Source: Azospirillum lipoferum 4B (GTDB lineage Bacteria > Pseudomonadota > Alphaproteobacteria > Azospirillales > Azospirillaceae). Taken from it: a DNA stretch of 64,000 bases. Of the stretch, positions 25,947 to 35,353 are shown one piece after another. The stretch lies in NCBI RefSeq assembly GCF_000283655.1, contig NC_016585.1, positions 651,501 through 715,500 on the forward strand, in the 5' to 3' direction. How positions within the stretch are numbered: position 1 is the first letter of the stretch; every line of letters begins with the position of its first letter. The translations under genes and the position numbers were made by a program. The notes beneath the pieces were generated by a model. That model did no database searches. It was not told the DNA's origin and worked only from the letters and a program-made list of their open reading frames with translations.

Positions 25947-26518
25947 GACCGTGCACCGTCCTTCTGACGGATCAGGGGTTGAAGCCGGGCCCGCACCACG
26001 CGGCGCGCCCGGACCAGCAGACTTTCCATGGCCGAAACCGACACCTGCAATATTTCCGAAGCCTCAGCGCACGTCATCTCCTCATGGTAGCAGAGACTGA
26101 GCGCCGCCCGCTGGCGTTCGGGCAGCGCCGCGATGGCGGCATCCACCGCCGCACCGATCCGGATGCCGTCGATCACCGTTTCGGCGCTCCAGGCCGGATC
26201 GGCGATCTCGCCGGCATCGTCGAGCGGGGCGAAGCTGCGCCGCCGTTTATAGTCGATGGCACGGTTCACCACGATCCTGTACAGCCAGGTCGTGAAGCGG
26301 GTTCCGTCGCCGCGCCAGCGGTCGGCATTGGCCCAGATCTGCAGGAAGGCGTCCTGCGCGACCTCTTCGGCGTCGGCGGCGTTCCCGACCACCCGTTGGG
26401 CCAAGGCGATGCTGCGGCGCAGATGTCGGCGCGTGAGCGTTCCAAATGCCTTCCGGTCGCCGGCCGCGGCGCTCGCCATCAGCGCCTCGTCGGTCACCGT
26501 TTCCTCGGTAGGCTCCAC
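25943..26518 (-). CDS. ECF-family RNA polymerase sigma factor
   Basis: 191 residues from GTG 26518, with GGAAG upstream. Sigma region 2 (RVVGNAADAEEVAQDAFLQIWANADRW, TRFTTWLYRIVVNRAIDYKRRR) and region 4 (LPERQRAALSLCYHEEMTCAEASEILQVSVSAMESLLVRARRVVR) are intact. It directs transcription of an envelope or metal stress regulon, held inactive by the coupled membrane protein. The likely autoregulated promoter lies in 26519-26780, but no convincing ECF -35/-10 pair could be fixed by eye. Confidence 0.92.
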   Translation of the reverse strand: MEPTEETVTDEALMASAAAGDRKAFGTLTRRHLRRSIALAQRVVGNAADAEEVAQDAFLQIWANADRWRGDGTRFTTWLYRIVVNRAIDYKRRRSFAPLDDAGEIADPAWSAETVIDGIRIGAAVDAAIAALPERQRAALSLCYHEEMTCAEASEILQVSVSAMESLLVRARRVVRARLQPLIRQKDGARS

Positions 26519-26780
26519 GCCGTCTTCCGCCCGCTCCCGGTTGCTGTCATGGGTTTATACGCCGTAAGTGCAGAATCCCTGCGCGGGCACCTGTAACTTT
26601 TTGATCGGGGATTACCCTGAGCCCTGCCCCAGCCACGCAGCAATTTCCATAAGAATCGTTATGCGTTTTTGTTCGCCCGCAAAGTGGGAATGTCAGTGTC
26701 CGGTCCGCGCAACTTCCCCCGGCCGCTTCCGTCCGCTATCGTCCCGGACTTTCCCTCCCCGTATCCGGAGACCGCAAGTC

Positions 26781-27590
26781 ATGACCCGCAACATCGACCG
26801 GCTGCTCGACGTGATGGCGCGGCTGCGGAATCCCGACGGCGGATGCCCGTGGGATCTGGAGCAGACCTACCGCAGCATCGCGCCGCACACCATCGAAGAG
26901 GCCTACGAGGTCGCCGACGCCATCGAGAAGGACGACAAGGTCGCCCTGCGCGAGGAGTTGGGCGATCTGCTGTTCCAGGTCGTCTATTACAGCCAGATGG
27001 CGCGCGAGGAAGGCCTGTTCGACTTCGACGAGGTGGCCGGCGTCATCACCGACAAGATGATCCGCCGCCATCCCCATGTCTTCGGACCGGAAGAGGTGAA
27101 ATCCTCCGACCAGCAGACCTCGCGCTGGGAGGATCACAAGGCGGCCGAACGGGCGGCCAAGGCGGCGGAGGAAGGCCGGGCGCCATCGGCGCTGGAGGGC
27201 GTGATCGCCGGCCTGCCCGCCCTGACCCGCGCGCTGAAGCTGCAGAACCGCGCGGCGCGGGTTGGCTTCGACTGGACCGACGCCCGCGACATTCTCGACA
27301 AGATCGAGGAGGAAGTGCGGGAATTGCGGGCGGAGATGGACGCCGGCTCGGCGCAGGACCGGGTGGCGGACGAGCTGGGCGACCTGCTGTTCGCGCTGGT
27401 CAACCTCGCCCGGCGCCTGAAGGTGGAGCCGGAGACGGCCCTGCGCGGCACCAATGCCAAGTTCGAACGCCGCTTCCACCGGATCGAGGCGCTGCTGTCG
27501 GCCGAGGGCCGCAAGCCGCAGGACGCCACGCTGGACGAGATGGAAGCGCTGTGGCAGCAGGCCAAGCGCGAGGAACGCGGCGAATCCTGA
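26781..27590 (+). CDS. mazG: Nucleoside triphosphate pyrophosphohydrolase MazG
   Basis: 269 residues; ATG 26781 preceded by CCGGAG. Two MazG repeats: LRNPDGGCPWDLEQTYRSIAPHTIEEAYEVADAI with EELGDLLFQVVYYSQMA (about 45-70), and the second with EVRELRAEMD and ADELGDLLFALVNLARRL (about 195-215), each carrying the ExxE/ExxD metal sites. Hydrolyses NTPs and dNTPs to monophosphates, cleaning the nucleotide pool. Convergent with the sulfotransferase gene, 4 bases between stops. Confidence 0.95.
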   Translation: MTRNIDRLLDVMARLRNPDGGCPWDLEQTYRSIAPHTIEEAYEVADAIEKDDKVALREELGDLLFQVVYYSQMAREEGLFDFDEVAGVITDKMIRRHPHVFGPEEVKSSDQQTSRWEDHKAAERAAKAAEEGRAPSALEGVIAGLPALTRALKLQNRAARVGFDWTDARDILDKIEEEVRELRAEMDAGSAQDRVADELGDLLFALVNLARRLKVEPETALRGTNAKFERRFHRIEALLSAEGRKPQDATLDEMEALWQQAKREERGES

Positions 27591-27594
27591 GCCG

Positions 27595-28716
27595 TCAATA
27601 ATCCCAGCGGTCGAAGGCGAAGGCCCACTGCCGGCGCACCGCGCGGCGGGCCTGGTCCTCCAGCTCGTGCCGGGCTCGCCGGTAATCGCGCACACCGGCC
27701 AGATAGCGCTCCATCCGCGGCTGCACCGGCTCGTACGGCCCGAGGGCGAGCCCGTCATAGACGTGACGCAGCGTTTCCAGCGGATCGGCGATGAAGCGGT
27801 CATAGCGGATTTCCACCAGCCGGCCGGGTGGCAGCAGCGCCCGGTCGCGGTCGAACCGCGCCATGATCGCCGGATAAAGGTCCAGCACCAGCCCGTCCAC
27901 CGCCCGCGGATCGTAGGATTGCAGTGAGAATTCCCGCAGCAGGGTCAGCAGCATGCGGCGAGTGGAGCTGAAGACCTCATAGGGGTCGCGGTGAATGTGG
28001 AGGAAGACCGCATTGGGGCGCAGGGCCAGCAATTCCCCTATCCTTGCGGTATGGGCGGGATTCTTGATCAGCAGGCGCCGGCTGCCGGAATAGAGCTGCA
28101 GCTTGGTCAGGTAATGGTCCATCCGGCGGCGCCACAGCGCGACCGCTTCCGGACGGCAGCCTTCGAACAGCACGCCCTGGCGGAAGGCGCGGTACAGGTG
28201 CTTGGGGAAGAAGATGCCGTGGTAGTAGGACAGCGGCTGCATCAGCGCCAATGCCAACTCGTCCTCCTGCGGGGCGGTCGGGTCGATGGGCATCGGGTCG
28301 ATGATCCGGTCGGGCGGCAGCCACGCCTCAAGCCGCGAGCGCCAGAAGGAACTCAGGCCCAGGAAGCCCCAGGGCAGGCCGACCGCCAGCGGGTCGGGCG
28401 CGGCGAAGCGCTCGTCCTGGGCCAGCAGGTTCAGCAGATGGGTGGTGCCGCTGCGCCAGTGGCCGAGGATGAACAGCGGCGGCGGCGCCACCCTGCCCTG
28501 CCCCCGGCCCCGGCCGGCCAGCCGCTCCACCCGCCGCCGCTCCAGCAGGTCCAGCGGCGCGCGGATGGCCGCGGCGCCGGCTGCGGTCACCACCCGGTGC
28601 AGATGCAACGGCCCCACCCCGCCGCCCTCGATCAGCACCGTCGCCAGCGTCGCGGCGTCGGCGCCGGCCAGCGGGTGGAAGATGCGGTGGGCGCGGCGGC
28701 GCAGCCAGGGGGTCAT
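27595..28716 (-). CDS. Sulfotransferase (Sulfotransfer_3 type) in the carotenoid cluster
   Basis: 373 residues. The 5'-phosphosulfate loop FILGHWRSGTTHLLNLLA lies near residue 80 and the 3'-phosphate motif RPNAVFLHIHRDPYEVFSSTRR near 225, so PAPS binding looks intact. Bacterial members of this family sulfate lipids or small secondary metabolites. It is the last gene of the five-gene minus-strand operon, overlapping the glycosyltransferase gene by 4 bases (28713-28716). The staphyloxanthin-type pathways I know of have no such enzyme, so sulfation of a carotenoid glycoside is a prediction. Confidence 0.85.
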   Translation of the reverse strand: MTPWLRRRAHRIFHPLAGADAATLATVLIEGGGVGPLHLHRVVTAAGAAAIRAPLDLLERRRVERLAGRGRGQGRVAPPPLFILGHWRSGTTHLLNLLAQDERFAAPDPLAVGLPWGFLGLSSFWRSRLEAWLPPDRIIDPMPIDPTAPQEDELALALMQPLSYYHGIFFPKHLYRAFRQGVLFEGCRPEAVALWRRRMDHYLTKLQLYSGSRRLLIKNPAHTARIGELLALRPNAVFLHIHRDPYEVFSSTRRMLLTLLREFSLQSYDPRAVDGLVLDLYPAIMARFDRDRALLPPGRLVEIRYDRFIADPLETLRHVYDGLALGPYEPVQPRMERYLAGVRDYRRARHELEDQARRAVRRQWAFAFDRWDY

Positions 28717-29858
28717 GACGCCCCCGGCCCGGTCGGATAGGCCCGCCCGCGCCACTCCGACGGCCGGCCATGACGGGCGCGCAACAGCGCCGCCCATTGG
28801 ATCGCCAGCATGATCAGGATGCCGACCGGGTGCAGAAGCGCGCCGACGACGCTCTGGCGGAAACGGACCAGCAGCAGCAACCGGAACAGCAGTCCCGCCG
28901 CCGCCGCCAGCCCCGCCATGACGACGGCCTCGTCGGGCAGCGGGTCCAGCGCCGCCCAGCCCAGCAGAAGCCAGGGCAGGACATGGCCGCCGAACAGAAG
29001 AAACGTCCAGACCGGCAGGGCGGCCGGGGTCGCCATCCCCTCCGTCGCATTCTTGGTGAAGCCGGACCACACCTCCCGCCAGCCGCGATACATGCGGCAG
29101 CGGGCAAGGCCGGTGGCGTCGAACAGGTCGGTCCCCTGCCCCGCCCGGCGAAAAGCGCGCGGCAGCGTCACCCCGTCATGCAGCGACGCCGCGATGGCCG
29201 CATGGCCCCCGGCCTTCCGGTAGGCCTTCCGCCGCACCGCGATCAGCTGGCCGCAGGCGGCGCCGAATCGTGGATCGCCCGACCGCCGCATCCCCAGCAT
29301 CGGCAGATAGCCCAGCAGCAGCACATGGATCAGCGGGATCACCAGCGCTTCGGCCATCGTCCCGGTCTCCTGGCGCGGAAAGCCGCTGACCAGACCATGC
29401 CGGCCGGACAGCAGGGCGCCGCAGGTCAGGCGGGCGGCGTCCGGAGCAAGCCGCACGTCGGCGTCCTGGAACAGCAGCACCGGATGCCGTGCCAGCGTGG
29501 CGAGCGCCTGACAGGCATGCTGCTTGCCCGACCAGCCCGGCGGCAGCGGCGGCGCGCTTTCCAATCGGACGCGCGGGTCGCGCCCGGCGATAGCGTCGAC
29601 GATCTCCGCCGTGCGGTCGGTGGAGTGGTCGTCCAGCACAACCACCTCCACCTCGACGCCGCGGCTGGCGAGTGCGGCCTCGACCGAAGCGGCGATGGTC
29701 GCCTCCTCGTTGCGGGCGGGGATCAGGATGCTGACGGCGCTGCCGGGCGGTGGAGCGGCCTTGGGAGGGCGGTAGAGCAGCAGGTTGACGATCCCCTGCC
29801 CCAGCGGCAGCAGGGCAAGGAACAGGCTGACGGCGGCGATCCACTCGACGACGCTCAT
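28713..29858 (-). CDS. GT2 glycosyltransferase, CrtQ-like
   Basis: 381 residues. N-terminal membrane helix (1-25), GT-A domain with SILIPARNEEATIAASVEAAL, VVVLDDHSTDRTAEIVD, the metal-binding LLFQDADVRL near 150, and three or four C-terminal membrane helices (LPVWTFLLFGGHVLPWLLLGWAALD onward). This layout matches 4,4'-diaponeurosporenoate glycosyltransferase (CrtQ) of staphyloxanthin synthesis. It would attach a sugar to the carotenoid acid at the inner membrane. Overlaps its neighbours on both sides by 4 bases. Confidence 0.82.
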   Translation of the reverse strand: MSVVEWIAAVSLFLALLPLGQGIVNLLLYRPPKAAPPPGSAVSILIPARNEEATIAASVEAALASRGVEVEVVVLDDHSTDRTAEIVDAIAGRDPRVRLESAPPLPPGWSGKQHACQALATLARHPVLLFQDADVRLAPDAARLTCGALLSGRHGLVSGFPRQETGTMAEALVIPLIHVLLLGYLPMLGMRRSGDPRFGAACGQLIAVRRKAYRKAGGHAAIAASLHDGVTLPRAFRRAGQGTDLFDATGLARCRMYRGWREVWSGFTKNATEGMATPAALPVWTFLLFGGHVLPWLLLGWAALDPLPDEAVVMAGLAAAAGLLFRLLLLVRFRQSVVGALLHPVGILIMLAIQWAALLRARHGRPSEWRGRAYPTGPGAS

Positions 29859-30664
29859 GGCCGGCGCACCTCCTGCCCATCACGCGATCCTGCCCCATGG
29901 GCCGGGGAGAAGGACCGCCCGCCGGCCCAGGCCCGCGCCCTTCGCCACAGGTCATAGACGCCGCCGACCCCCGCGCTGCCGTCGATCAGCGTCAGGAAAC
30001 GGGCCGGGTCGCGGCTCTGGGCGTCGAGCGCCAATGCGTCCATCGCCGCCTCCAGCCGCCGTTCCAGCACATGGGCGATGTTCGTCACCGGCTCTCCGGC
30101 GAAGGCCCCCGCCGCCATCGGCTCGCCGAAGCGGGCGAGCGCCTCCGGCGTGCTTTCGTCCCAGAACGGGTATTCGAGCGCCAGCGGCACCAGCAGGGCC
30201 GACGGCACGCGGCGGACCAGATGGGCGATTCCCGGCCGCAGGCTGACCGGGCGGCGGCGCGGGTCGGTGAAGGTGCCCTCCGCCGTGATCCACAGCATGG
30301 AGCGCGGATCGGCCAGGATGTGTTCGACATTGCGCAGGAAGGCGACGGCTCCGGCGCGGCCGGGTTCGATGCCGAACAGGCCGATGCGGGCCATGAAACG
30401 GTAGCGGCGCAGCATCGCCGCGTCGATGGGGCCATAACCCGGCCGGTCGCGGAACCGGGTGGTTCCCATCACGATCAGCAGGGCGGGATCCCACCAGGAC
30501 GGGTGGTTCAGATAGACGATCACCGCCCGGTCGGGCGGCAGCACCGGCCAGCCCGGCCGGGCCAGCCGCACCGCGTGGAAGTCGCGCCGCATCCGCCGCG
30601 CCATGATGCCGCCGAAAAAGCGGCAGAGCGCCGGCGACCGTAACGCGACCGGATCGTCCGTCAT
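29855..30664 (-). CDS. PlsC-type acyltransferase, CrtO-like role
   Basis: 269 residues; ATG 30664 preferred to the GTG directly before it. The acyltransferase motif NHPSWWDP gives H54-x4-D59 and ITAEGTFTDPRRRP is the second (EGT) block. Probably transfers an acyl chain from acyl-CoA or acyl-ACP. In staphyloxanthin formation the last step is acylation of the glucose by CrtO; the same role is inferred here from the operon. A housekeeping phospholipid role is less likely because the gene is embedded between carotenoid genes. Confidence 0.75.
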   Translation of the reverse strand: MTDDPVALRSPALCRFFGGIMARRMRRDFHAVRLARPGWPVLPPDRAVIVYLNHPSWWDPALLIVMGTTRFRDRPGYGPIDAAMLRRYRFMARIGLFGIEPGRAGAVAFLRNVEHILADPRSMLWITAEGTFTDPRRRPVSLRPGIAHLVRRVPSALLVPLALEYPFWDESTPEALARFGEPMAAGAFAGEPVTNIAHVLERRLEAAMDALALDAQSRDPARFLTLIDGSAGVGGVYDLWRRARAWAGGRSFSPAHGAGSRDGQEVRRP

Positions 30665-30683
30665 CACACGCCTGCCCTCCGTG

Positions 30684-32237
30684 TCAGGCCACGGCGCGGG
30701 CAGGGCCGGCCTGGGCGCCGGCCTGCACGCCGCCGCGCAGGTCGCGGTCCAGGCTGTCGGCGGCGATCCAGCCCGACATCAGCACCATCGGCATGCCCGG
30801 CCCCGGATGGGCGGCCCCGCCGGCCAGATACAGCCCCTCCACATCGCGGGACCGGTTCCCCGGCTTGAAGGCGCCCATGAAGCGTCCGTGGCTCGCCAAG
30901 CCGTAGATGGCGCCGTTCAGCACATTGTAGCGGTCGTGGATGTCCTGCGGGGTCAGCACATGCTCCACCCGGATGCGATCCTCCAGGTCGGCCATGCCGG
31001 CGGTGCGTTTCAGCTTGTCGAACACCACGCGGCGGTACTCCGGCAGCATACGCTTCCAGTCATGGTGCGGACGCAGATAGGGGGTATGGACCAGCACATA
31101 CAGCGCCTCGCCCCCCGGCGGGGCGACGCCCGGCTCGGTGCGGGCAGGGGCGGCGATGTAGCAGGTCGGGTCGGGCGCCGGTTCGCCGCGGCGGTAGATC
31201 CAGTCGAATTCCTCCGCCGGGTCGCGCGAGAAGACGAAATCATGATGCAGCAGATGGTCGTAGCCACGGTCGAGCCCCAGGTAGAACACCACGCCCGAAC
31301 AGGCCGGCTCGTAGCTGCGGCGCTTGGCGAAGCGCTTGGCCGGCGCCCCTCCGACCAACTCCCGATAGGTGCGGACGGAGTCCATGTTGGACACCACGGC
31401 AGAGACGGGGATGCGCTCGCCCGCGTCGGTCTCCACCGCCACCGCGCGGCCACCCTCCACCTGCAGGCGGCGGACGCCGGTGCCGGTGCGGATTTCCACG
31501 CCCAGCCGCCGCGCCACCCGTTCCAGCGCCACCGGCACGGCACGGGTGCCGCCCATCGGATACCAGACGCCGTCATTCGTCTGCATATGCGCGATGGCGC
31601 ACAGCACCGCCGGGGAGCCGTAGGGCGACGACCCGACATACTGGGTGAAATGGTCGAGCATCTGGGCCGCCCGCGCGTCCGGCACATGGCCGCGAATGGT
31701 GCCGGCCACCGTGCTGCCCATGCGCAGGGCCAGGACATCCGACAGGGTGCCGGCGTTCAGGCTGTTGCGGAAATTCAGCGTGTCGCCGAGATCCTCCACC
31801 GACTTCCAGAAGAAGAAGCGTTCGGAGATGCCGTGCAGCCGCTCCGACAGCGCCTGGAAGCGGCGATAGCCCTCCCCCGCCCCGCGGCCGGGCGCCAGCC
31901 GGTCGAGTTCGGCCGCCATCCTGTCGATCTCCTCCGACAGGTCCAGCACCGTGCCGTCGTCGAAGAAGCAACGCCATTGCGGCTCCAGCCTGACCATCTC
32001 CAGCTCGCGGTCCAGGTCGCAGCCGGCCTCCTCCAGGATGCGGCGCAGGACGCGCGGCACCGTCAGGATGGTCGGCCCCATGTCGAAGCGGAAGCCGCCC
32101 TCCTCCAGCACGGCGGCCTTGCCGCCGACCCAGGCGTTCTTTTCCAGCAGGGTCACCTTGTGCCCGCGCGCCGCCAGCACCACCGCCGAAGCCAGCCCGC
32201 CGAGCCCGCCGCCGATCACCGCGATCCGATCCGTCAT
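30684..32237 (-). CDS. CrtI/CrtN-type carotenoid desaturase or oxidase (1)
   Basis: 517 residues. FAD-binding GxGxxG at the N-terminus (AVIGGGLGGLASAVVLAARGHKVTLLEKN), FDMGPTILTVPRVL, and the C-terminal carotenoid-desaturase block GLYLAGGAAHPGPGMPMVLMSGWIAAD. Members dehydrogenate phytoene or diapophytoene, or oxidise terminal methyls. With a second paralogue next door, one is likely the desaturase (CrtN role) and the other the terminal oxidase (CrtP/CrtNb role); sequence alone does not say which. ATGA overlap with the upstream paralogue. Confidence 0.88.
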   Translation of the reverse strand: MTDRIAVIGGGLGGLASAVVLAARGHKVTLLEKNAWVGGKAAVLEEGGFRFDMGPTILTVPRVLRRILEEAGCDLDRELEMVRLEPQWRCFFDDGTVLDLSEEIDRMAAELDRLAPGRGAGEGYRRFQALSERLHGISERFFFWKSVEDLGDTLNFRNSLNAGTLSDVLALRMGSTVAGTIRGHVPDARAAQMLDHFTQYVGSSPYGSPAVLCAIAHMQTNDGVWYPMGGTRAVPVALERVARRLGVEIRTGTGVRRLQVEGGRAVAVETDAGERIPVSAVVSNMDSVRTYRELVGGAPAKRFAKRRSYEPACSGVVFYLGLDRGYDHLLHHDFVFSRDPAEEFDWIYRRGEPAPDPTCYIAAPARTEPGVAPPGGEALYVLVHTPYLRPHHDWKRMLPEYRRVVFDKLKRTAGMADLEDRIRVEHVLTPQDIHDRYNVLNGAIYGLASHGRFMGAFKPGNRSRDVEGLYLAGGAAHPGPGMPMVLMSGWIAADSLDRDLRGGVQAGAQAGPARAVA

Positions 32238-33787
32238 GCCATCCCCCCTGCAACGGCCTGCCGCAGCATGCCGGACAATCCAGTGGTCTTCGTGCGCCAC
32301 GGCGTCGGCAGGCCCAGTTCCTGGGCCAGCAGCCGCGACGTGATGCGTGCGCCTTCGAAAATGACCGGCAGGCCGCTGCCGGGATGGGTGCCGCCGCCCA
32401 CCAGATAGACGCCGTCCAGATCCTCGAACCGGTTGCGCGGACGGCGGTGGAGCATCTGGTCCAGGCTGTGCGCCAGGTTGAAGGTGGCGCCGCGATGCAC
32501 CGCGAACTGGCTTTCCCAATCGGCCGGGGTCACCACGCGTTCCACCCGGATGCGGCGCTCGATGTCGCCCAGCCCGAAGCCGGCCAGCCGGTCGAGCACG
32601 GCGCGGCGATAGCGCGGCGCCTCCGCCTGCCAATCGATGTGTCCCCGCTGGTGGCCGACCGGCACCAGGATGTAGAGCGTGCTGCAGCCGGGCGGCGCCA
32701 GATCGGGGTCGGAGACGCAGGCGTTCTGCACGTAGATCGACGGTTCGCGCGGCAGTTCGCGGCATTCCTCGATCTCCGCTAGGTTGCGGGCGTAATCCTT
32801 CGCCAGATAGACGGTGTGATGGTCCAGCCCGTCGACCTTGCCCTCGGTGCCGAGGTACAGCATGAAGGTGGAGCAGGAGAATTTCTTGGTGGCGAGCCGC
32901 GCGTCGCTCCAGCGCCGCCGCAGGTCGTCGGGCACCAGGGTGGTCATCGCCCGCGCGAAATCGGCGTTGATGACCAGCGCGTCGGCCGGATAGTCGCCGG
33001 CCTCCGTCCGCACGCCGACCGCTCGGCGGCCCTGGAACTTGATATGGCGCACCGTTTCGTTCAGGCGGACGGTGACGCCCAGGCTTTCGGCCACGCGGCG
33101 CATCGCCGACATCACCGCATCCGTCCCGCCGCGGGGGTGGAAGATGCCGTGCTCATGCTCCAGAAAGGACAGGATGGTGAACAGGCTGGGGCAGCGGAAG
33201 GGCGACATGCCCAGATACTTGCTCTGGAACGAGAAGGCGAGGCGGATGCGCGGGTCCTGGAAGTAACGGGAGAGATCGCGGTCGACCGAGCGGTGCGGCG
33301 ACAGCTTGCCCAGAGCCTTCAGCATCGGCAGCGTCGCGAGCGCCCAGGGGCTGGAGAAGTCGGATTCCAGCACCGGGCGGAAGCGCTCCATCTTCGTCCG
33401 GTTGTCGGCCAGGAAGCGCGGCAGCCCTTCGGCAACGCCCGGGCTGAGCCTGGCGATTTCCGCCATCAGCGCCTTCATCTGGGCGTGGACCCGCAGTTCC
33501 CCGCCGCCTTCGAACACCAGCCGGTAGAGCGGGTCCATACGGATCAGGTCGACCTCGTCCGACAGCCGGCTTCCGCAGGCCTCGAAGATTTCCTCCAGAA
33601 TGCGGGGATAGAGGAAGAAGGTCGGTCCGCTGTCGAACCGGTATCCGTCCATGGAGAAGCCGGCCGACCGGCCGCCGACGCGGTCCTTCCGCTCCAGCAC
33701 CGTCACCTTGGCACCGGTGAGCGCCAGGAGCATCGCGGATGCCAATCCGCCCGGTCCTGCACCGATGATCACGACTTGTCGTTCCAT
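32234..33787 (-). CDS. CrtI/CrtN-type carotenoid desaturase or oxidase (2)
   Basis: 517 residues from ATG 33787. FAD-binding VIIGAGPGGLASAMLLALTGAKVTVLERKDRVGGR, FDSGPTFFLYPRIL, LEHEHGIFHPRGGTDAVMSAM and the C-terminal GVYLVGGGTHPGSGLPVIFEGARI. First gene of the five-gene operon; only 63 bases separate it from the divergent aldehyde dehydrogenase gene, implying a shared control region. See the neighbouring paralogue for role assignment. No crtM or hpnCDE synthase gene is in the window, so the C30 or C40 precursor must come from elsewhere. Confidence 0.88.
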   Translation of the reverse strand: MERQVVIIGAGPGGLASAMLLALTGAKVTVLERKDRVGGRSAGFSMDGYRFDSGPTFFLYPRILEEIFEACGSRLSDEVDLIRMDPLYRLVFEGGGELRVHAQMKALMAEIARLSPGVAEGLPRFLADNRTKMERFRPVLESDFSSPWALATLPMLKALGKLSPHRSVDRDLSRYFQDPRIRLAFSFQSKYLGMSPFRCPSLFTILSFLEHEHGIFHPRGGTDAVMSAMRRVAESLGVTVRLNETVRHIKFQGRRAVGVRTEAGDYPADALVINADFARAMTTLVPDDLRRRWSDARLATKKFSCSTFMLYLGTEGKVDGLDHHTVYLAKDYARNLAEIEECRELPREPSIYVQNACVSDPDLAPPGCSTLYILVPVGHQRGHIDWQAEAPRYRRAVLDRLAGFGLGDIERRIRVERVVTPADWESQFAVHRGATFNLAHSLDQMLHRRPRNRFEDLDGVYLVGGGTHPGSGLPVIFEGARITSRLLAQELGLPTPWRTKTTGLSGMLRQAVAGGMA

Positions 33788-33850
33788 CCGCTTGCCAAAC
33801 GCTCCTGCGCTGCCGACTTTTGTCGTGACGGTTACGAAGCTAAGTCGGAA

Positions 33851-35323
33851 ATGGATCACAACAACATCCCCACCTCTCTAGTCGTAACCCCTTTGTCTTA
33901 TGAGGCGATTTCACCATCGCCTGAAGTCAGGGAGCGATGGTCCTCCACCGATATTTCATCGCGACTTACGGTCATTCACGGAATTCGCCGCAGGATTGCG
34001 GCGAATGCCGAGGACCTCGTGCAGGCATTGGCGACACGTCCGGGCCGGACAGTGGCTGAGAGCGTGAGCGCCGAACTCCTGCCGCTGGCCGAGGCCTGCC
34101 GCTTCTTGGAACGCGAGGCGCCCCGGCTGCTGGCTCCCCGGCGCCTTGGGCGGCGCGGCCGGCCGGTCTGGCTGTTCGGGGTGGAGGCAGAGGTGCGGCG
34201 CGAGCCCTTCGGGACGGTCCTGGTCGTCGGGCCGTCCAACTACCCGCTGCTGCTGCCGGGGGTGCAAGCGGTGCAGGCGCTCGCCGCCGGCAATGCCGTG
34301 CTGGTCAAGCCGGCGCCGGGATGCCGCGCGCCGATGGACATTCTGGCGGGCTTGCTGGCGGAATGCGGCCTGCCCGATGGGCTGTTCCGGGTTCTGGACG
34401 AGTCTGCCGACGCGGTCGGCGATGCCATCGAGGCCGGAATCGACAAGCTGGTTCTGACCGGATCGGCCGGCACCGGCCGGGCGGTGGCGGAACGGCTCGC
34501 CCGCCATCTGGTGCCCTCGACCATGGAGCTGTCGGGCAACGATGCCGTCTTCGTTCTGCCGGGCGCCGATATGGAGAGCCTCGCCCGCGCCCTGGCTTTC
34601 GGCCTGCGGCTGAACGGCTCCGCCACCTGCATCGCGCCGCGACGGGTCTTCGTGCCGCGCGGCATGGCGGCGGGGCTGGAAAAGGCGCTGGGGCGCCATG
34701 CCGCATCCATCCCGCCGGCATCGGTTCCGGCACCGACCATGCGCCGGCTCGCCGTCCTCGCGCGGGACGCGGTGGCACAAGGCGCCCATGCGCTTTCCGG
34801 ACTGCCGGAGGAGGAGGGGGCATCGATGGCGCCGCTGATCCTGGCGAACGCAAAGCCGGACATGGCGCTGCTGCGCGAGGAGCTGTTCGCCCCCGTCCTG
34901 TCGCTGGTCCCGGTGCGCGACATGGACGAGGCGCTGGCCGGCGCGGCGCTCAGCCCCTACGCGCTGGGTGCCTCGGTCTTCGGACCGGAGACGGAAGCGC
35001 GGGCGCTGGCCCTGCGGCTGGATGCCGGAACGGTGACGATCAACGACCTGATCGTGCCCACCGCCGACCCGCGTCTGCCCTTCGGCGGCCGCCATGCCAG
35101 CGGCTGGGGCGTCACCCGCGGGGCGGAAGGATTGCTGGAGATGACGCAGGTGAAGGCCGTCTGCGTCCGCACCGGCCGGCAGCGCCCGCATTTCGACCCT
35201 CCGCGCGACGGCGACGAGGCGCTGATGCTGGCGGCGCTGCGCCTGCTCCATGGCGGACCCGGCACCCGCACCGGGGCCATACGGCGGCTGGTCCAGGCGG
35301 TGAGACGCCGCCTTAAGTCATAA
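33851..35323 (+). CDS. Aldehyde dehydrogenase, likely for a carotenoid aldehyde
   Basis: 490 residues from ATG 33851. NAD-binding VVGPSNYPLLLPGVQAVQALAAGNAVLVKPAP, the GSAGTGRAV turn, catalytic Glu in TMELSGNDAVFVLPG and catalytic Cys in LNGSATCIAPRR, then EELFAPVLSLVPV. Resembles the short-N-terminus ALDH group that includes 4,4'-diaponeurosporenal dehydrogenase (AldH/CrtNc). It would oxidise the carotenoid aldehyde made by the oxidase to the acid that the glycosyltransferase uses. Divergent from the operon with 63 bases between starts. Confidence 0.82.
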   Translation: MDHNNIPTSLVVTPLSYEAISPSPEVRERWSSTDISSRLTVIHGIRRRIAANAEDLVQALATRPGRTVAESVSAELLPLAEACRFLEREAPRLLAPRRLGRRGRPVWLFGVEAEVRREPFGTVLVVGPSNYPLLLPGVQAVQALAAGNAVLVKPAPGCRAPMDILAGLLAECGLPDGLFRVLDESADAVGDAIEAGIDKLVLTGSAGTGRAVAERLARHLVPSTMELSGNDAVFVLPGADMESLARALAFGLRLNGSATCIAPRRVFVPRGMAAGLEKALGRHAASIPPASVPAPTMRRLAVLARDAVAQGAHALSGLPEEEGASMAPLILANAKPDMALLREELFAPVLSLVPVRDMDEALAGAALSPYALGASVFGPETEARALALRLDAGTVTINDLIVPTADPRLPFGGRHASGWGVTRGAEGLLEMTQVKAVCVRTGRQRPHFDPPRDGDEALMLAALRLLHGGPGTRTGAIRRLVQAVRRRLKS

Positions 35324-35353
35324 CCAACAACAATCCGATGGACCGCCCTGCCG

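Noticed and set aside
26781-27590. Toxin-antitoxin component because of the name MazG
   Set aside because: No mazE/mazF nearby; it is the two-repeat housekeeping NTP pyrophosphohydrolase.
29855-30664. Housekeeping 1-acylglycerol-3-phosphate acyltransferase (plsC)
   Set aside because: Motifs fit PlsC, but the gene is locked by overlap and close spacing into the carotenoid operon, so a dedicated role is more likely.
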